Position numbers and translations under genes: made by a program
Notes under the pieces: generated by a model
Seen by the model: the letters and a program-made list of their open reading frames with translations, nothing else
Told to the model about the DNA's origin: nothing
The model's database searches: none
Shown: one piece after another, positions 26,301-38,995 of the stretch
How the letters are laid out: each line of letters opens with the position of its first letter
Position numbering within the stretch: the stretch's first letter is position 1
Origin: Archilochus colubris
Lineage: Eukaryota > Chordata > Aves > Apodiformes > Trochilidae
Length of the DNA stretch: 64,000 bases
Direction: 5' to 3'
Assembly: GCA_023079485.1 (NCBI GenBank)
Contig: CM041084.1
Coordinates: 14,444,609 to 14,508,608, forward strand

Positions 26301-28309
26301 GTTGTTTGGGGCTTGTTGTTTGTTTTTTTTAATATATATACTTATTTTCAGAAGACTCCCATGCATGTTGTGTAATTAATTGCTTTTCCACCTATATTGA
26401 CTTGGCTCTTTTTCTGCAGTTTTTGTTACTGAATACATCCTAAAACCATCTGAACTTTCATTAGTGGGACACCTGATGATTACTGCAATTCTTGGTCTAC
26501 TTGGTCTAATCACAAATTATTTCAAGATGAGGTCCCAGCACAGAGAAAGAAATTCAGCAGTGCAACTTCTGTATCTGAAACAAAGAAAAACACTGTTTAA
26601 AGTAAGATTAATGAGAAAATAAATCCTTATTAATGCTCACAGGACTGCAGAGTTTGAATGTGAGGAAAATAAGGGTGAATGGGTTATTGGCAAAAGGCAA
26701 CTTGGATCAGGTTAGTAAGATGGGCACAAGCAGCAGTTTGTGTATCTGTGTAAAGGCAAAAGCAAAATTCCAAAAGCATTAAGTGCCATTGACAGAAGTG
26801 AGAAGTTATGGCAGAGAAGGGGTTACAGCAAAGGATACAGAAATTAAAAGGATGGTTTGCTGAACAGAGGTATCTGCATTGACACTGCCACAAGAAAGCA
26901 AATGAAATTTTGGGATATACAGAAAAAATATTAGGAGTTGCCATACTTTAACATGTAGCAAGTACTGTGCTGTTGTTGTCATATTGCATCTGTTTCTGAT
27001 GTCCATGACTCATGAAGCATAAAGATTGCTGATAAACTGAGGAAGCAGTATAATCACATAACATCCATTACATAGAGGAACATTTTATGAGACTTACATA
27101 CTCAAACAAAACCAGAATTGGACAAAGAGGTGGTAAGAAGAGGTTTAATAAGTTACACAGCCTGTAATTTAAAGTTAAATTTCAAGTGGGTTAAGCAATC
27201 ACTGTAACAATGTAGTGAAAATTGTGGTGGATTTTTATCATTATATTTTTCAGTGAAGACTAGAGGCTTTTTTAAAATATCTGACCTGAGTCAAACAAGA
27301 ATTAAGCTGGGGAAGTCTACATTCTCCTTTATGACATAGTCAGGCATCAATGATCTATTGTTATGCTATAATTTGTTAATTTTTCACATTGCAACAAATC
27401 GGGTTTTTTAGATTCTTCAGGAGCAATTAGGCAGCCATGTGAACATTATGAATTGAATAAAAATGCATAATATTTATGCACTTGGTGATCTTTCAACTGA
27501 AAAATATTCAATGCCATTTTTATGAAAAGAAAACAAGTTATCATTTACATGCCAATTGCAAAAGCACCTTGATATCCTTCAGCTTTTGCTATCTACCTAA
27601 TGTTTTACTGACTAAACAGGACTGGTAATTCACAAAGATATCAAGAAAAGATTGTCAAAAGAATATCAGTGTAATTTGTTTATTATAAGTGTACAGACCA
27701 AGAGCTACTTGGAAGATATGTCAGTACAGGTGAATCTTTATGAACAAGATAAAGATAAATGAAAATGAAAGATAAAGAATAATGAAAGCAATTATACAGC
27801 AAGTAGATTGAAAAAAGGGACTTCACTAATTTGAGTATGAAAATATTTTTTTAATGACATCAGTTTTTATTGGCTAATTGTGTTAGTTTAAATCCTAAAA
27901 TATAGCTACTTTTTTCTTTACTTCCATACAGATATTATATTTCCCTGTTTTAAAGTAAAATCTCAAGATGAACAATCACATCAAGCATTGGACAAAACTT
28001 TAAGGAAAAAAAGAGTGCAGAATGGATGGTGGTGCTCTTTGGAGTTACTCTGAACAATAAGAAATTTAGGGAAATTTGACATCAAGCCAAGTGTGGGTTG
28101 GTCTTAAAGCATAAGAACAGATTGTTCATCTTTTCTTGGAATGCTTATTCAGATTTTAAAAAGCCACAATGTGCATTTCAACAAGTAAGCTTTAGAGCAG
28201 AAGGAAATTTGAGATAGCTCAGTTCAGTTTAGCCTGTAACAAAAGAACCCAGTCAAATTCTTCCACATTTTCCACACAGTAATATTTCTGCAGAAACTCA
28301 CCAAGGCCT
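23336..28309. other. AT-rich intergenic tract, no gene seen
   Basis: No recognised repeat, island or exon. The open frames listed by any ORF finder here are 60-86 codons, AT-rich and without context. Confidence 0.5.
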
Positions 28310-28900
28310 AAGGGAGGGAGGGCAGGGAGGGAAGGGGGAGAAGAGAGGGAGGAAGAGGGGAAGGGAGGAAAGGGAGGGAGCAAGGGAGGGAAGGGAGGGA
28401 AGGGAGGGAGGAAGGGAAGGGAAGGGAGGAAGGAGGGAGGGAGGGAGGGAGGGAGGGAGGGAGGGAGGGAGGGAGGGAGGGAGGGAGGGAGGGAGGGAGG
28501 GAGGGAGGGAGGGAGGGAGAGGGAGGGAGGGAGGGAGGGAGGAAGGAAGGAAGAAAGGAAGGAAGGAAGGAAGGAAGGAAGGAAGGAAGGAAGGAAGGAA
28601 GGAAGGAAGGAAGGAAGGAAGGAAGGAAGGAAGGAAGGAAGGAAGGAAGGAAGGAAGGAAGGAAGGAAGGAAGGAAAAGGAAGGAAGGAAGGAAGGAAGA
28701 AGGAAGGAAGGAAGGAAGGAAGGAAGGAAGGAAGGAAGGAAGGAAGGAAGGAAGGAAGGAAGGAAGGAAGGAAGGAAGGAAGGAAGGAAGGAAGGAAGGA
28801 AGGAAGGAAGGAAGGAAGGAAGGAAGGAAGGAAGGAAGGAAGGAAGGAAGGAAGGAAGGAAGGAAGGAAGGAAGGAAGGAAGGAAGGAAGGAAGGAAAAG
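28310..28900 (+). repeat. GGGA/GGAA tetranucleotide satellite-like tract
   Basis: A nearly pure purine tract. It runs from a mixed AGGG/GGAA region (28310-28430, C only at 28323 and 28381), through a (GGGA)n block to about 28540, into a long (GGAA)n block to 28897 broken only by small slips near 28676-28702. From 28382 to 28900, 519 bases are purine without exception. Properties that follow: triplex (H-DNA) potential from mirror symmetry, G-quadruplex potential in the GGGA block, and dense GGAA ETS-factor core sites. Length is probably polymorphic and may be misassembled. Confidence 0.98.
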
Positions 28901-29780
28901 TTCAGATAGTCAACACATGGTCTTCAAGCTAGTGGTCAGGAACACACTTTTATTTCTATAAAAACATGCTGAGTATTTTTTAAAAATAATTAATGTAACT
29001 CAGCAACTACATCTCTTCAGGCCCATGTAATTTGAACTTCTGTGTATCTTTCTTCCTAGGACTTACTAACTGCTAGCAAGCCTGGTTAATGATTTTTCCA
29101 TGTTTCCTTGCCTTTTGGATTCTTCCATTGCATCTACTGTATCAAACATACACTTTACATCTCTATTTTCAATACTCTCATGGACTACTTGCCCCTTATC
29201 TGTTTTCTGTCATTATAAAAATAATAATAATTAAAAAAAGTCAATTCAATTAAACTTCTCTAGTCCTGCTGCTGCTTTTTCTAACAAACACATTTGTGTT
29301 CTTCTATGCTGTCCTTCTTTTTGGAAAAGTTTTCTTTCAACAGCCAGAAAAACAATTAATTTTCTTCATCAAATCCCACCTTATATCCTCTTTGCCATGA
29401 TGTATATCATGTATACCCAGAGACAAGATTCAAGCTGATGGTGTTGCAAACTGTGCCTTCCCAACTGATCAATACCAGCTCATTGTTTCCCTCATCTGTC
29501 TGTAGCCATCTGCTGTCTTTTGTCTTACACTTTTGAGTTCTTCAGGGCGGGAATTCTCTTTTTGCTCCATGTTTCTAGACATTACGTTATTGTAGTCATA
29601 GTCGAGGATTAAAGCCACTAGACAGTGTGATAGTACAAACAAATAATAATAGTAACAAATTTGACAAAATTTTGAAATCTAAGACCCAGAAATATGAGGT
29701 GGTCCAAGAAAAACAATCACCAACTTCACTTTTTTCAGGGCTTCTGAAAAAGGTTTAGAATAATACTGGATGGGAATATT
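28901..29780. other. AT-rich tract, no gene seen
   Basis: Non-repetitive T-leaning sequence to the right of the purine tract. Nothing can be supported. Confidence 0.5.
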
Positions 29781-29782
29781 AA

Positions 29783-30043
29783 TTCGGGTCTTTTAATATA
29801 GCACTGGATCAGGCTCAGCAGGTCTGGCAGCCTGTGTCCATTGTAACTCCTACTAAAGGCAGGAAAAGGACTCTGATGGGAAATGAACCAGATCCTATGG
29901 AGTCCAGGAGGCAGCGTGCAAGAGGAGCTGTGCTATTGCCCAGCAAAACTGGTGGCTCAGATAGAAGACCACATATCGACATGTTTATGATCAACTCTAA
30001 TTTAAATATTTTATTTTCCAACTTAGTTTCTTTTTCAAGATGA
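29783..30043 (+). other. unexplained open stretch of coding-like composition
   Basis: From 29783 to the stop at 30041-30043 one + strand frame is open for 86 codons. The left part (about 29801-29970) has an unusual, even composition: ALDQAQQVWQP, then TPTKGRKRTLMGNEPDPMES and RRQRARGAVLLPSKTGG. No ATG begins it and splice sites are unclear, though GTCTGGCAG before 29831 is acceptor-like. The opposite strand is open as well (29815-30072), which favours an old repeat or conserved non-coding element over an exon. I do not recognise it. Confidence 0.2.
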
Positions 30044-30639
30044 ATGTCAAAAAAGTTAAATGGATTCAACACGGTACAGAGTCATAATAAGAGAAAATCC
30101 AAGATTATTTCCACAGAAATTATTATTCAGGCAGACTACTGTAAAGCACAAATGAGAAAACATAAATATTACAGTGTGTATTTATGGGCAAAAGGCCTAA
30201 ATTTCATTTACCGCTGAGAATCCTCATTCCAGTGTCCTCTCGGCGCCTACGTGCTCACTTAGGAGACTGTGATATGAGAGGGGATAATTTTATTTCGCGA
30301 TGAAAACTGAAAGTGTTAGAATTTGCCCATCTTTTCTCAGCACAGCTCCAGCAGTGACTACCTGACTCAGCTCACAAACTGGAGCCACAGCGTCAAATTT
30401 CCCAACCCACTTAATTTGAAAGCCTGCCAAGATAGGTGAAAGACCTTATAAATATGTAAAGCAGGAAGTTCAGATTACACAGTGATGTAAATTCCCAGTG
30501 ATTGATGCCCTTTTAAAAACAATAAAAATCCTCGAGAAAGTACAACGTTGGTAAATCTGCTTTACTACTCGTGATGTCTGGTTGTGCTGTGCGGAGTTTA
30601 GACGATGCATTGTACTTTTCGTGCGGATTTTATTTTGGA

Positions 30640-30730
30640 TTTCTACCACTTCCTGGAGGCCAGGGGGAGGCACAGTGGGAGGAACCAAAAAACTCGGTGC
30701 CACAGCCATTTTGTTTGTGGGCAGCATGGT
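30640..30730. promoter_or_regulatory. upstream promoter-like element with ETS and YY1-type motifs
   Basis: Contains CACTTCCTGG (ETS core on the reverse strand) and ACAGCCATTTTG (30702-30713, partial YY1 element). It lies about 250 bp left of the 31 kb CpG island. A minus-strand open frame starts here at 30727 (85 codons, MLPTNKMAVAPSF...) with several CpGs; it could be a divergent-transcript ORF but has no other support. Confidence 0.25.
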
Positions 30731-31023
30731 AGAATTCTGTCACTCAGTATAAGGAGGGGTTTTTAAAACAGTATTTATGGAAAAACTATTCCTGCCATAA
30801 CGGATGTATCTGTTGAATTTAGTGTTAATTTAGCTCTTTCAAAGGTAGGTATTTATATTTGTAAGTAAATGGAGTATTTGTTGGGATTAGAGCCTCCCCA
30901 CTTTCCAGGAATCATGGATTTTGTTTCAGGCATGACTGGCTGTTTCAGATGCGGCGAGACTGCCCAAGTGCGGCCGGGCTGGGAGCCGCGGGGGGGATGC
31001 GCTGGTGGACAGAAACTTGCTTC

Positions 31024-31075
31024 GGGGTTGGGGGGGAGGTGGAAGGGGGGGCCTGGGGCGGCAGGGGTTGGGGGA
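31024..31075 (+). other. G-quadruplex-prone G-run cluster
   Basis: Six runs of 4-7 G within about 50 bp on the + strand, with short loops (GGGGTT, GGGGGGG, GGAAGGGGGGG, GGGG, AGGGG, GGGGG). This meets the usual G3+N1-7 pattern several times over. It lies within the putative promoter. Confidence 0.7.
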
Positions 31076-31507
31076 ACCGCAAAGTCTCGGAATTATTTTC
31101 TCCATCTGTCTTTCTTTATTAATTCTCTAGAGGCGGCTGCTCTCATTGAAGGGAGAGATGAGTCGGGCGGGGGGGTTGCGTGGAGAGAGCCGTAGTTTTG
31201 CAGTGTCACCGAAAACCAGCGCTAGACTTTGGTCCTGTGTGTTTCAAAGGCGGGTGTAAAATGGCACACTGCATTTTTCCAGGCGGCGGTAGCGGTAGCA
31301 GCGGCGGCGGGGGGGCGGGGGGGCCGCTGCCCGCGGAGCCCATCGAAGCCACCGCCGGCCCCGGCAAAGTTGTGACCCCGGTGGCGCCGGGCTCCCCCGC
31401 CCCGGCTCCCGGTCGCCCCCGGCATCGCCCGCAGACCCCCGGGGAAGCCGCCTCCTTCCCCGCCTGGCGATCCTGGAAGAGATGGGGGGGAGAAAAAGGG
31501 GGAGGGG

Positions 31508-31524
31508 AAAAAAAAAAAAAAAAA
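31508..31524 (+). repeat. A17 homopolymer
   Basis: Seventeen consecutive A inside the CpG-island exon region, preceded by GGGGGAGAAAAAGGGGGAGG. In the open frame it encodes a lysine run. This is a slippage-prone site and any frame across it should be treated as uncertain. Confidence 0.95.
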
Positions 31525-32429
31525 GTCTCACTTTTTGCATTTGCGAAATATTTTAAGGATGTTCGGAGAGCCCTTTGCAGCATGGAGGTGGCTGGTTGTA
31601 GGAGAGAGAGTATTCAGTCCATATTGTTACAGCCTTTTTTCAAGGACTGCCTTCTCCAAAGGTAAGTTTGTAATTTTGACCAAAAATATTCGTTGCTGCA
31701 TTTTTTTGGCGTATATCAGTGCTGGGAGGGTTTTCGTTTTGTTGATGAACAAAACGTAGCCTTGTATTTTTCTTAGCTTTGATCTCTTGTGTATCCCACC
31801 CAGCGATGTCTCCTTAATATCGACAATTACTGAAGTCAGTTTTGTTTCCTCTTTAAAATTTTATACACGCGAAGCTTAACAGCAATTTAAGTTCAATTTA
31901 AGAGCATGAGAACCAAAATATTTTTGAGATAGACTTGGTGTTTTTTGCTTATGGCTTTTTGTTTGGGGGTTTTCTTTGCCGAGTAATAAGCGGATCCATG
32001 ACTAAATATGTGATTGTCTTAATAAATCTAATCCAGCTCTAATATATAAAGAAGCGTATTATGTTGCTGCTATATGGTCTGGTTGTGGCTAAAAGAGTTT
32101 ACAATGCCATTTGTGATGGCTCTTGATGGATTACTCTGGTCTAAAGTACGGGAGAAAACTGCCCTTGGTACGGTGAAGGTGGAGATTGACATAACAGGGT
32201 TTATATTAAGTTATGCGTCTTACTAAACAGTGACCTTTTTATTTACAAATTAGCGCTCTTGTGGCAATTAGCTTAAAGCATTAGTTATATAAAGACTCTT
32301 ATTTCACCACACTTCATTTAGATGGGGGGAGGGAGGGATTTGAGGAGGGGGGCGAGTGATTTGTTTGTTTGTTCTTTTTCCTCCAAGAAGGTACATTTGG
32401 GAGACATTTTGTAATTTCTGGCATTTTTC

Positions 32430-32560
32430 TAGGCGCATTTTTTTCCACCCGGTGGGAGATCTTTTTTGTTTTGCCTGGCCCGGCGCTGGCGGCGCTGCGC
32501 GGCTCCGCGGGTTTGTCCCCGGCGCGGCGGGGGGGCCGGGGGGAAGGTGGGGCACGGCTT
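32430..32560. promoter_or_regulatory. short second CpG-rich block
   Basis: About 120 bp of dense CpG (CGCTGGCGGCGCTGCGCGGC and CCCCGGCGCGGCGGGGGG) about 0.8 kb right of the 31.66 kb donor. It is probably the outer part of the same promoter domain. Open frames here on both strands are composition artefacts. Confidence 0.5.
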
Positions 32561-34859
32561 CATCTATTGTATCTTTCCCTTTTCTCTGTATCAAAAGTAA
32601 CCGCAGATGTGTTAGAAAGACGATGGAGTTGTATCTCTGAAAAACTGTGATGTTGCGTGAACTACCGCCCGGAGCAGGCATGACCTCACCCTTTCGGTGG
32701 TTTGTGTAATGAAGCTGATTTTTTATTATTATTTATTTATTCCCCCTCTTCCCCCTCCCCTCCGCCCCCAGTCCTGTACCTAGAGACCAGCTTTCTTCAG
32801 TAATGAGATTTTTCGGCCCCACCCCCAAAATTATTTTACGGTGGCTGCAGATGAAAGGATTTAAAATTATTTTTCCATACAATATGGAAGGCTTTGGCAC
32901 ACGTTTATTGTGCAACTAGTCCATTGTTTGCTTGTTGTGAAGTTAAGGTTACATTCACTGCTGGTTATTACACCTTAAGGTCCCCCTTGCTCGTGTCCCT
33001 GCATATGCAAATTTCTCGTGGAGGTCTGTAGGAGTTTGGGTTGCTTATGAAGGTGAGATTAGAAAGAAAGGAAAGCCTAATACAGCCCTTCAGATGGTAG
33101 CAGGATTCACCTGAGGTGGGTGGGTTTTCTCTTTCCTGTTGCTAGCTGGAGCATGCGTTTTTACATATATTTATAAATAGATATATATTAATGTGTTTTG
33201 TTTTCTTTTGTTAAAACCTACAGATCACCTGGGTTCTAAGTGCAAATATTTTAAAAGACTTTCTGCTAACATCCATATTAGGTGCTTAAGAAAACAGAAA
33301 TGATTAATGTTTTAAGAAGATGGGTGGAAAAACATAGTCAAGTCTATGATCAGAGCATGTATTAGAAAACTTGACAAGTTCAGGAATAAATTTAACACTA
33401 AAATTAACACTTTTTTAAGGAATCTATGTGCCTATTGTTTCAGAGTGATATGAAGCTGACAATTTCAGAGACCCTCACATCTATTCTACATTTCAGTGTC
33501 TTCAATATTTTCAAAGAATAAATTTGACAAATACTGGACTGTTTGAAACAGTCTCTAAACCTCTCATGAGCATTTTAATCTGCAAAAATGCATTTAGATT
33601 TAGCTTTTGTGTAAAATTTTTTCACTAAGTTATTTAGTTTTATGGAAACTGATCCACAGCTTCAAGTAGATCTTTACTTTTTTGTTGCTGTTTTATTTTG
33701 TTGGCATTTTGTTAATGTCTTGTTTGTTCCTAGGTTTGGTTTTGTTTGTTTTATTGTTTGTTTGGGGTTTTTTTTAAGGAAAATAAAATATTCTTAGTAA
33801 ATGTATCTTGTAACCTTCTTCCAATAAGACACATCAATATCCAAGAAAGCAGTCAGATTTTATCATCTCTCCTATGTCAGACAAGATCTTTTATAAAGCC
33901 TTGGCTGAAGCAGAGACCTGTTGGCCTATGACAGTGCAATATGACCATTACATCCTCAGTGTTCTGCTATGACTCTCAGGTCTTGAGAACAACGCCAAGA
34001 TATGGGTCCTCTGAGAAAGTGTGGATTTTGGATGTCTTCCATCTTTGAGACTTAATCGCTAGGTCACAAGGTTGATATTTTGGGTTATGCCAACTGAAGT
34101 AGAGCAAATCGTTGAATCTATTACAATACTTATAAATCTTAGGGAATCACTGGGTTATCTACATCTGAGTAATCCAGGTACAACTTTACTTTTCTTCTTT
34201 ACGTCGTGTAGACCTGTGTTCAGTTTGCTCATCCATGGACAACAGTACTGAGCAAATTATAAACTACTGATGGAAATTTCTGCTCCTCTTGTCATTCTGG
34301 ACTATGACAATGATGATTTGTTGTGACTGCAGCCTATACATGCAAGCCACGAATTAAAAGGATTGCTAGTGATCTTGCTGCTCAGAGGAACCTTCTAGGT
34401 CTGTGAAGTCAGCAAGAACAGGAATGCTGGACAGAAACTTCACATTTGCTTCTCTTTCTCCCAGTTAGGGCCACTGTTTAACACTGGTTATGGTTTTTCA
34501 ACTTGGATGCTGCATTTGATGAAAGTGTCAATTCTTACTCCTACCATGAAGTTTACTGTGACGGGAGTGAAGTGCTGATGTTTTACAACTCAGGGGTTTC
34601 CTCACTTCACTCTTCCTTTTTGAGCCATTTTTGAACATGAAATATCTCCCAGCAGATGTGTTGCCAAAATGGAATAAGAGTTGATTTAGGCTTAGCATCC
34701 TCTCAAGGCCAAATAGCAACTAATTTACCTCTTGCATCTTCTGCAGAAAGGCCTGGACGAGTGATTACTTAGGGGTAGCTCTGTGTTGCTTATGTGTTTT
34801 ACCCACCTTGCTCCATCTGAAATGCCTTTCTGTAATACCAGGACCTAAAGCATAAGAGT

Positions 34860-34860
<1 letters not shown>

Positions 34861-34902
<42 letters not shown>

Positions 34903-34924
34903 CCCACCTACCTACCTATCTATT
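34861..34924 (+). repeat. TATC tetranucleotide microsatellite
   Basis: Ten perfect TATC units (34861-34900), then degenerate TACC/CACC/TACC/TATC units to 34924. A likely length-polymorphic marker. Confidence 0.97.
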
Positions 34925-37190
34925 GGTAAATTTGTTACTTTTGTCCCGTATAGATCCCTTCCTTTCTAAGATAGCAAAACAAATATATTTTTTCCCAATA
35001 CAACATCCTTTTTGCCTAGAAACTCTATATACAGACTCTCCTCTCAAAAATATTTGGCTCTCCTGACTTAAAGCCATTTGAAGTTTAGCATCCTACTACA
35101 AAGGAAATAATCTTGTCCAAGATCTTAACTCATCCTGAATGGCCAAAATGTTCTGCATGCCTTCAAAACATTCCTCTGATAGTGCCAATTTTCTATACTG
35201 AAGTAAGAGCTCCAGAGTTAAGATGGCTGGCTGTCTACAGCTGTCACAGGAGTGTAATGTGTACATCCCAGGCTTCCAAAATCAGCCAATAATAATGTGA
35301 AGACTTTTCCCCAGATGAGCTCTAGTGGTATAAAAGAACATTATTTGGGATTCTGTTCCAATAAAAGCCATAACTGCTGCTTCACTCACTCATATATCAC
35401 TACTCAGATGAGTTGATTCAGTACTCATCAAGGTTGCAAGAAAGGGAGGAAAAGGTGGTTTCTTCATGTTCCAAACATTGTAACATGGAGTCTTGTTTCT
35501 CACCCTTCCTGACTTTACCTGTAATACATCATATCATTCATGTCAGCATCAAGTTAGAGCAGCAAATAATTTTTTTCTGTCTTGCTTAAAGTCACCTATT
35601 TCACAGATGTGAAAAAGGATAATACATTTCTTGCTTGCTTCAGACTGTTATTCTAAAATTTAAGTTCCTCCACACTTCTTCCAAATAATATCTGAATGAC
35701 TTTTCAGTGTTATGAAATAATTGTTGTAGTGAAGAGGTCCAAATCCTTGAGACCATCCTAGATTTTTAAATGCTTTAGTAAATGTGCAGGGAGGGAAATA
35801 TCAGTGCTTTGAAACAACTTTTTTCTGGCTTGTTCTCATAAGCAACAAAATATGCCTTGAACACATATGACCACATACCAGTGGCTTCAGCTCTCAGAGA
35901 CTTCTTTAGATTCTTAGCTAAGTCATGTTTCCAGTATATCGTGTTACCACTGAACTGTCATTTGGCCCCAGGAGCAAGATACCAATACTACAGATTTCCT
36001 TAGTAGGATGTTTTGTTCATAAATTCCCTAATGATAATAACTACAGCCTGAAACTGGTAGTCAGAATTTGACCCTTAAAGCAGGTATTGCAATGCTTAAA
36101 AAGTGTGTTTGCTAAAATATTATTTTGTATGCCTTTCTCCCTGTATCAACAACAGAGAGAGATGGCAGCTACCAAATAGCACAAGTACTGGTCTGCACTG
36201 CTCCTGCAGGGAGCTGAGATGCCATTATGGAGGCCCCAGATGGTAAACAGAAAGTTGCTCAGAAGTGCACAATACCATCCAGCAGAAAATAATAGTTATG
36301 GATGCCAAAGCCTGTTGGTTTGAGCACTAGCAAAATATCAAGAGCTCTAAAATCTAGGTCTCCTTCAGTCCTCATGAATTCAAACCTGGAATAAATGGTT
36401 GCAAAAGTTGTAATGCTGGTTCTCCATCTTCTGTTGGGCGAGACAATCTGGACCACTTTGGAGTAAAAAATGCTAGGAAATGGGAAAAGAAGGAGTTAGA
36501 TTGTACAATATGTTGAGCACTGGGATTCCCAGAGGAAAAATGAAAGAGGTGGGCTGGATCTCGTACCTGTTTCTGGGACTACTTCATGGATTTTATTGAA
36601 TAATGTTTTAATGCAAAATGTGGAAGCCCCAGGAGCAGTGAGCAGAACCAAGGATTTATTTCTCCCGGCACAGTCCTCTTTTTGTCATGTTCCATTTTGT
36701 TTTTTCTCTGGGACCCATGCCTACAAGGCAGGTATCTAGGTAATGAGCCCGTAAAGTGGTATTATCTCATATTTCAGTGGATTAACTGTAGCTATGCTTC
36801 TGAGTAAACTGAAATCACTTATTGTGATTGTAAACACTTAGTGTAGAACTTGCTTTACCTGATTTAGATGAGTAGTGTTAAGTCTGTCATCCCAGTAATT
36901 GAAAAGAAACAGGTCAAATAAATTACATCTTTAAAAAACCCCAAAGAACAAAAAAGCACATCCCAGCACCCCAATTTTGTATTTCTACTGTGAGATAAAC
37001 CATATTTTAATTTTTAAATACCAACTAGAGCATGACTTAGGTAATGAAAAGTTAGTTCTTAATCCTCACCCATTCAGAGCTTTGGGCCATTTGTTAATTG
37101 GAAGCAAGACCTCCGTGGCCTCACAGGTGTGTGCATCTTGAATATTCACAAATAAGAGACAATTTTCCATGTTTGTTCAAACAGCCTAGG

Positions 37191-37209
37191 AAAAAAAAAA
37201 AAAAAAAAA
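37191..37209 (+). repeat. A19 homopolymer
   Basis: Nineteen A in a row without an obvious retroposed body upstream. Confidence 0.95.
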
Positions 37210-38977
37210 GCTGACTCAGATCTGGGCCTTTCAGCATTGCAGGCATCCCTTATGTCCTATATCTGTTAGAAATGTTGGTGCTGCCATAACCTGATGACTA
37301 AAAGGATAATTTAATAATTTCTTCAAAGGGTCCTTTTACCTCACAGCTTTTCATCTGTAATGCCAGGCAAAGACAAGGCATGTTACCCTGGTGACTTGAT
37401 GGTCTTAAAGTCATCTACACAAGACAGATTATGTTGATACCTTTAGTCAATGTGACAGTGTATTTGCAATTCAAATGTCACAGTTGGCATCTTTTAAGGA
37501 GAAACCATGCTGGATAACATAGGGGAAATAAAGTCTCAGTCTGTATATACACATTCTGTTTAGCCTATGTCCACTTATAATCACATAAAGAATGAAGATT
37601 CCATAAGGAAATATTCTGATTTCTTTGGTCATCTCTGAAACAATTTCCCAACTCAAAACTGAGTCCTGTATGAATCTGTGGGATTTGGAAGGAGTAGTCA
37701 TAAAAACTTTCAGATGAGCTACTCTAATGTGAGAAACTCTTTTCCTTCCTATATTCTATGTTCTCCCATGATTATTAGTTTTATTTTACTTAGGTCATGT
37801 GTTTTTGTTCTAATATTTTTCTTGAGTTGCTTACAAATCAAGTTAACTTGTGACCAGTACCTGGCTTGTGCACAGACCCCTGTGTTCATGGCAGTGTCTG
37901 TTGTCCTCTCTTGGACAGAACAGGGTCCCAGGCAACAGTAAAATGAACACATTACTTAATAAGAGAATGAGAATGAAGTGACTGTGGTGGAGTGGGGTGA
38001 GGAGGTGAAAGTCTTAACTGCTTCCACTCTAAATCATTCGAGATAACTACTTTCTACTGCATTGTTTTTCTCAGGTTGCCCTTACACAAGACTTGGGGAT
38101 TTCACCGGAGGGAGGGCAGTAGAAGAAAATGCCAATGATACCACATTGGTTTGGGTTTACTCAGACCACTTGCACTAGAGACACAGAGAAAATGACCTAA
38201 TATAATGATCTCTCCATCTTTCTTCTCTAGGAAATGTTGTATTTGCATCTAAACCAAAACAATTTTCTTCTCATCATCTGCTGAACTCTTTTTTGCATTC
38301 TCTAAATGTTAAAAGACCTCTGAAAATGTATCTTCTTCAGGATAATCCTATCAGAGTTTTCCATTTTTATGCCTCTTATGTTATAATCTGAAAAACAAAC
38401 CAAACCAAAACAAATTAGCAGTTTTGTATTCAGATCTAGCCTCCTCTGCTGGATATATATATAAATATTCAAACTTAGTTCATTGCCTTTCTTCACATGC
38501 ACACACACAAACCCCAGTGTTATTAATTGGAGCTTTCTGAAGTGTATATATGAGTTTGGTTATAGATATGGTCATGATGAATTTGTATCCCAAACGACAA
38601 ATAGTATCTCCATAACATTCTATCTTAAGCTTTATTTAGAAGTATATATCAAACCATAGTGTGTAATATAAAGGAATCCACATGTGAGGTTGAAAGATTT
38701 TTCCTGTTCTTGAAAACTACTAACATCAGACTTCTGAAATCCAAAAATCTAAGTTATTTGTTTTCCCTTTCTTTGGAGAAATGTATTTAGTCTAAGTAAA
38801 GATGGTATAGCCTGTAGTAGAGAATCCTGTTCATTTGGTCTGGAATTCATGAGGTGGGTAGGTAGGTAGATCCCACTAACATTAAAAAAAAAGTTGGGAA
38901 AAAAAAAAAAGCTTGCACCCAATCCCAATCTAAACACATCCATGTAGAAAATACCTCTTAATTCTAATATGCCAGCA

Positions 38978-38995
38978 ATATATATATATATATAT
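38978..38995 (+). repeat. AT dinucleotide microsatellite
   Basis: Nine AT units between GCCAGCA and GCCATCAGCA. The GCCA...GCA on either side is itself repeated. Confidence 0.9.

Larger units (their letters stand above)
30940..31661 (+). promoter_or_regulatory. CpG island with a putative first exon and splice donor
   Basis: A GC- and CpG-dense block with G-runs (31024-31075, 31290-31325) and TATA-less character. It ends in TTCTCCAAAG|GTAAGTTT, a near-perfect 5' splice site, with the last exon base at 31661. Upstream of the donor, frames beginning with ATG at 31180, 31261 and 31582 share one frame (leaving 2 bases), and ATGs at 31535 and 31559 share another (leaving 1). The third frame has a TAG at 31599-31601 and no later ATG. 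EPC1 exon 2 must be entered in phase 0, so direct splicing would make this a non-coding leader. It is therefore an alternative upstream EPC1 first exon or the first exon of a separate non-coding RNA. Confidence 0.5.

Noticed and set aside
28310..28900. Regular spacing that could be mistaken for a CRISPR-like array or satellite
   Set aside because: It is a plain tetranucleotide repeat without spacers.
31180..31665. 161-codon + strand frame in the 31 kb island (Gly/Pro-rich, then KVSLFAFAKYF...)
   Set aside because: It runs into the splice donor and an A17 tract, shares its span with open frames on the minus strand, and cannot enter EPC1 exon 2 in phase. Kept as a putative exon, not as a protein.
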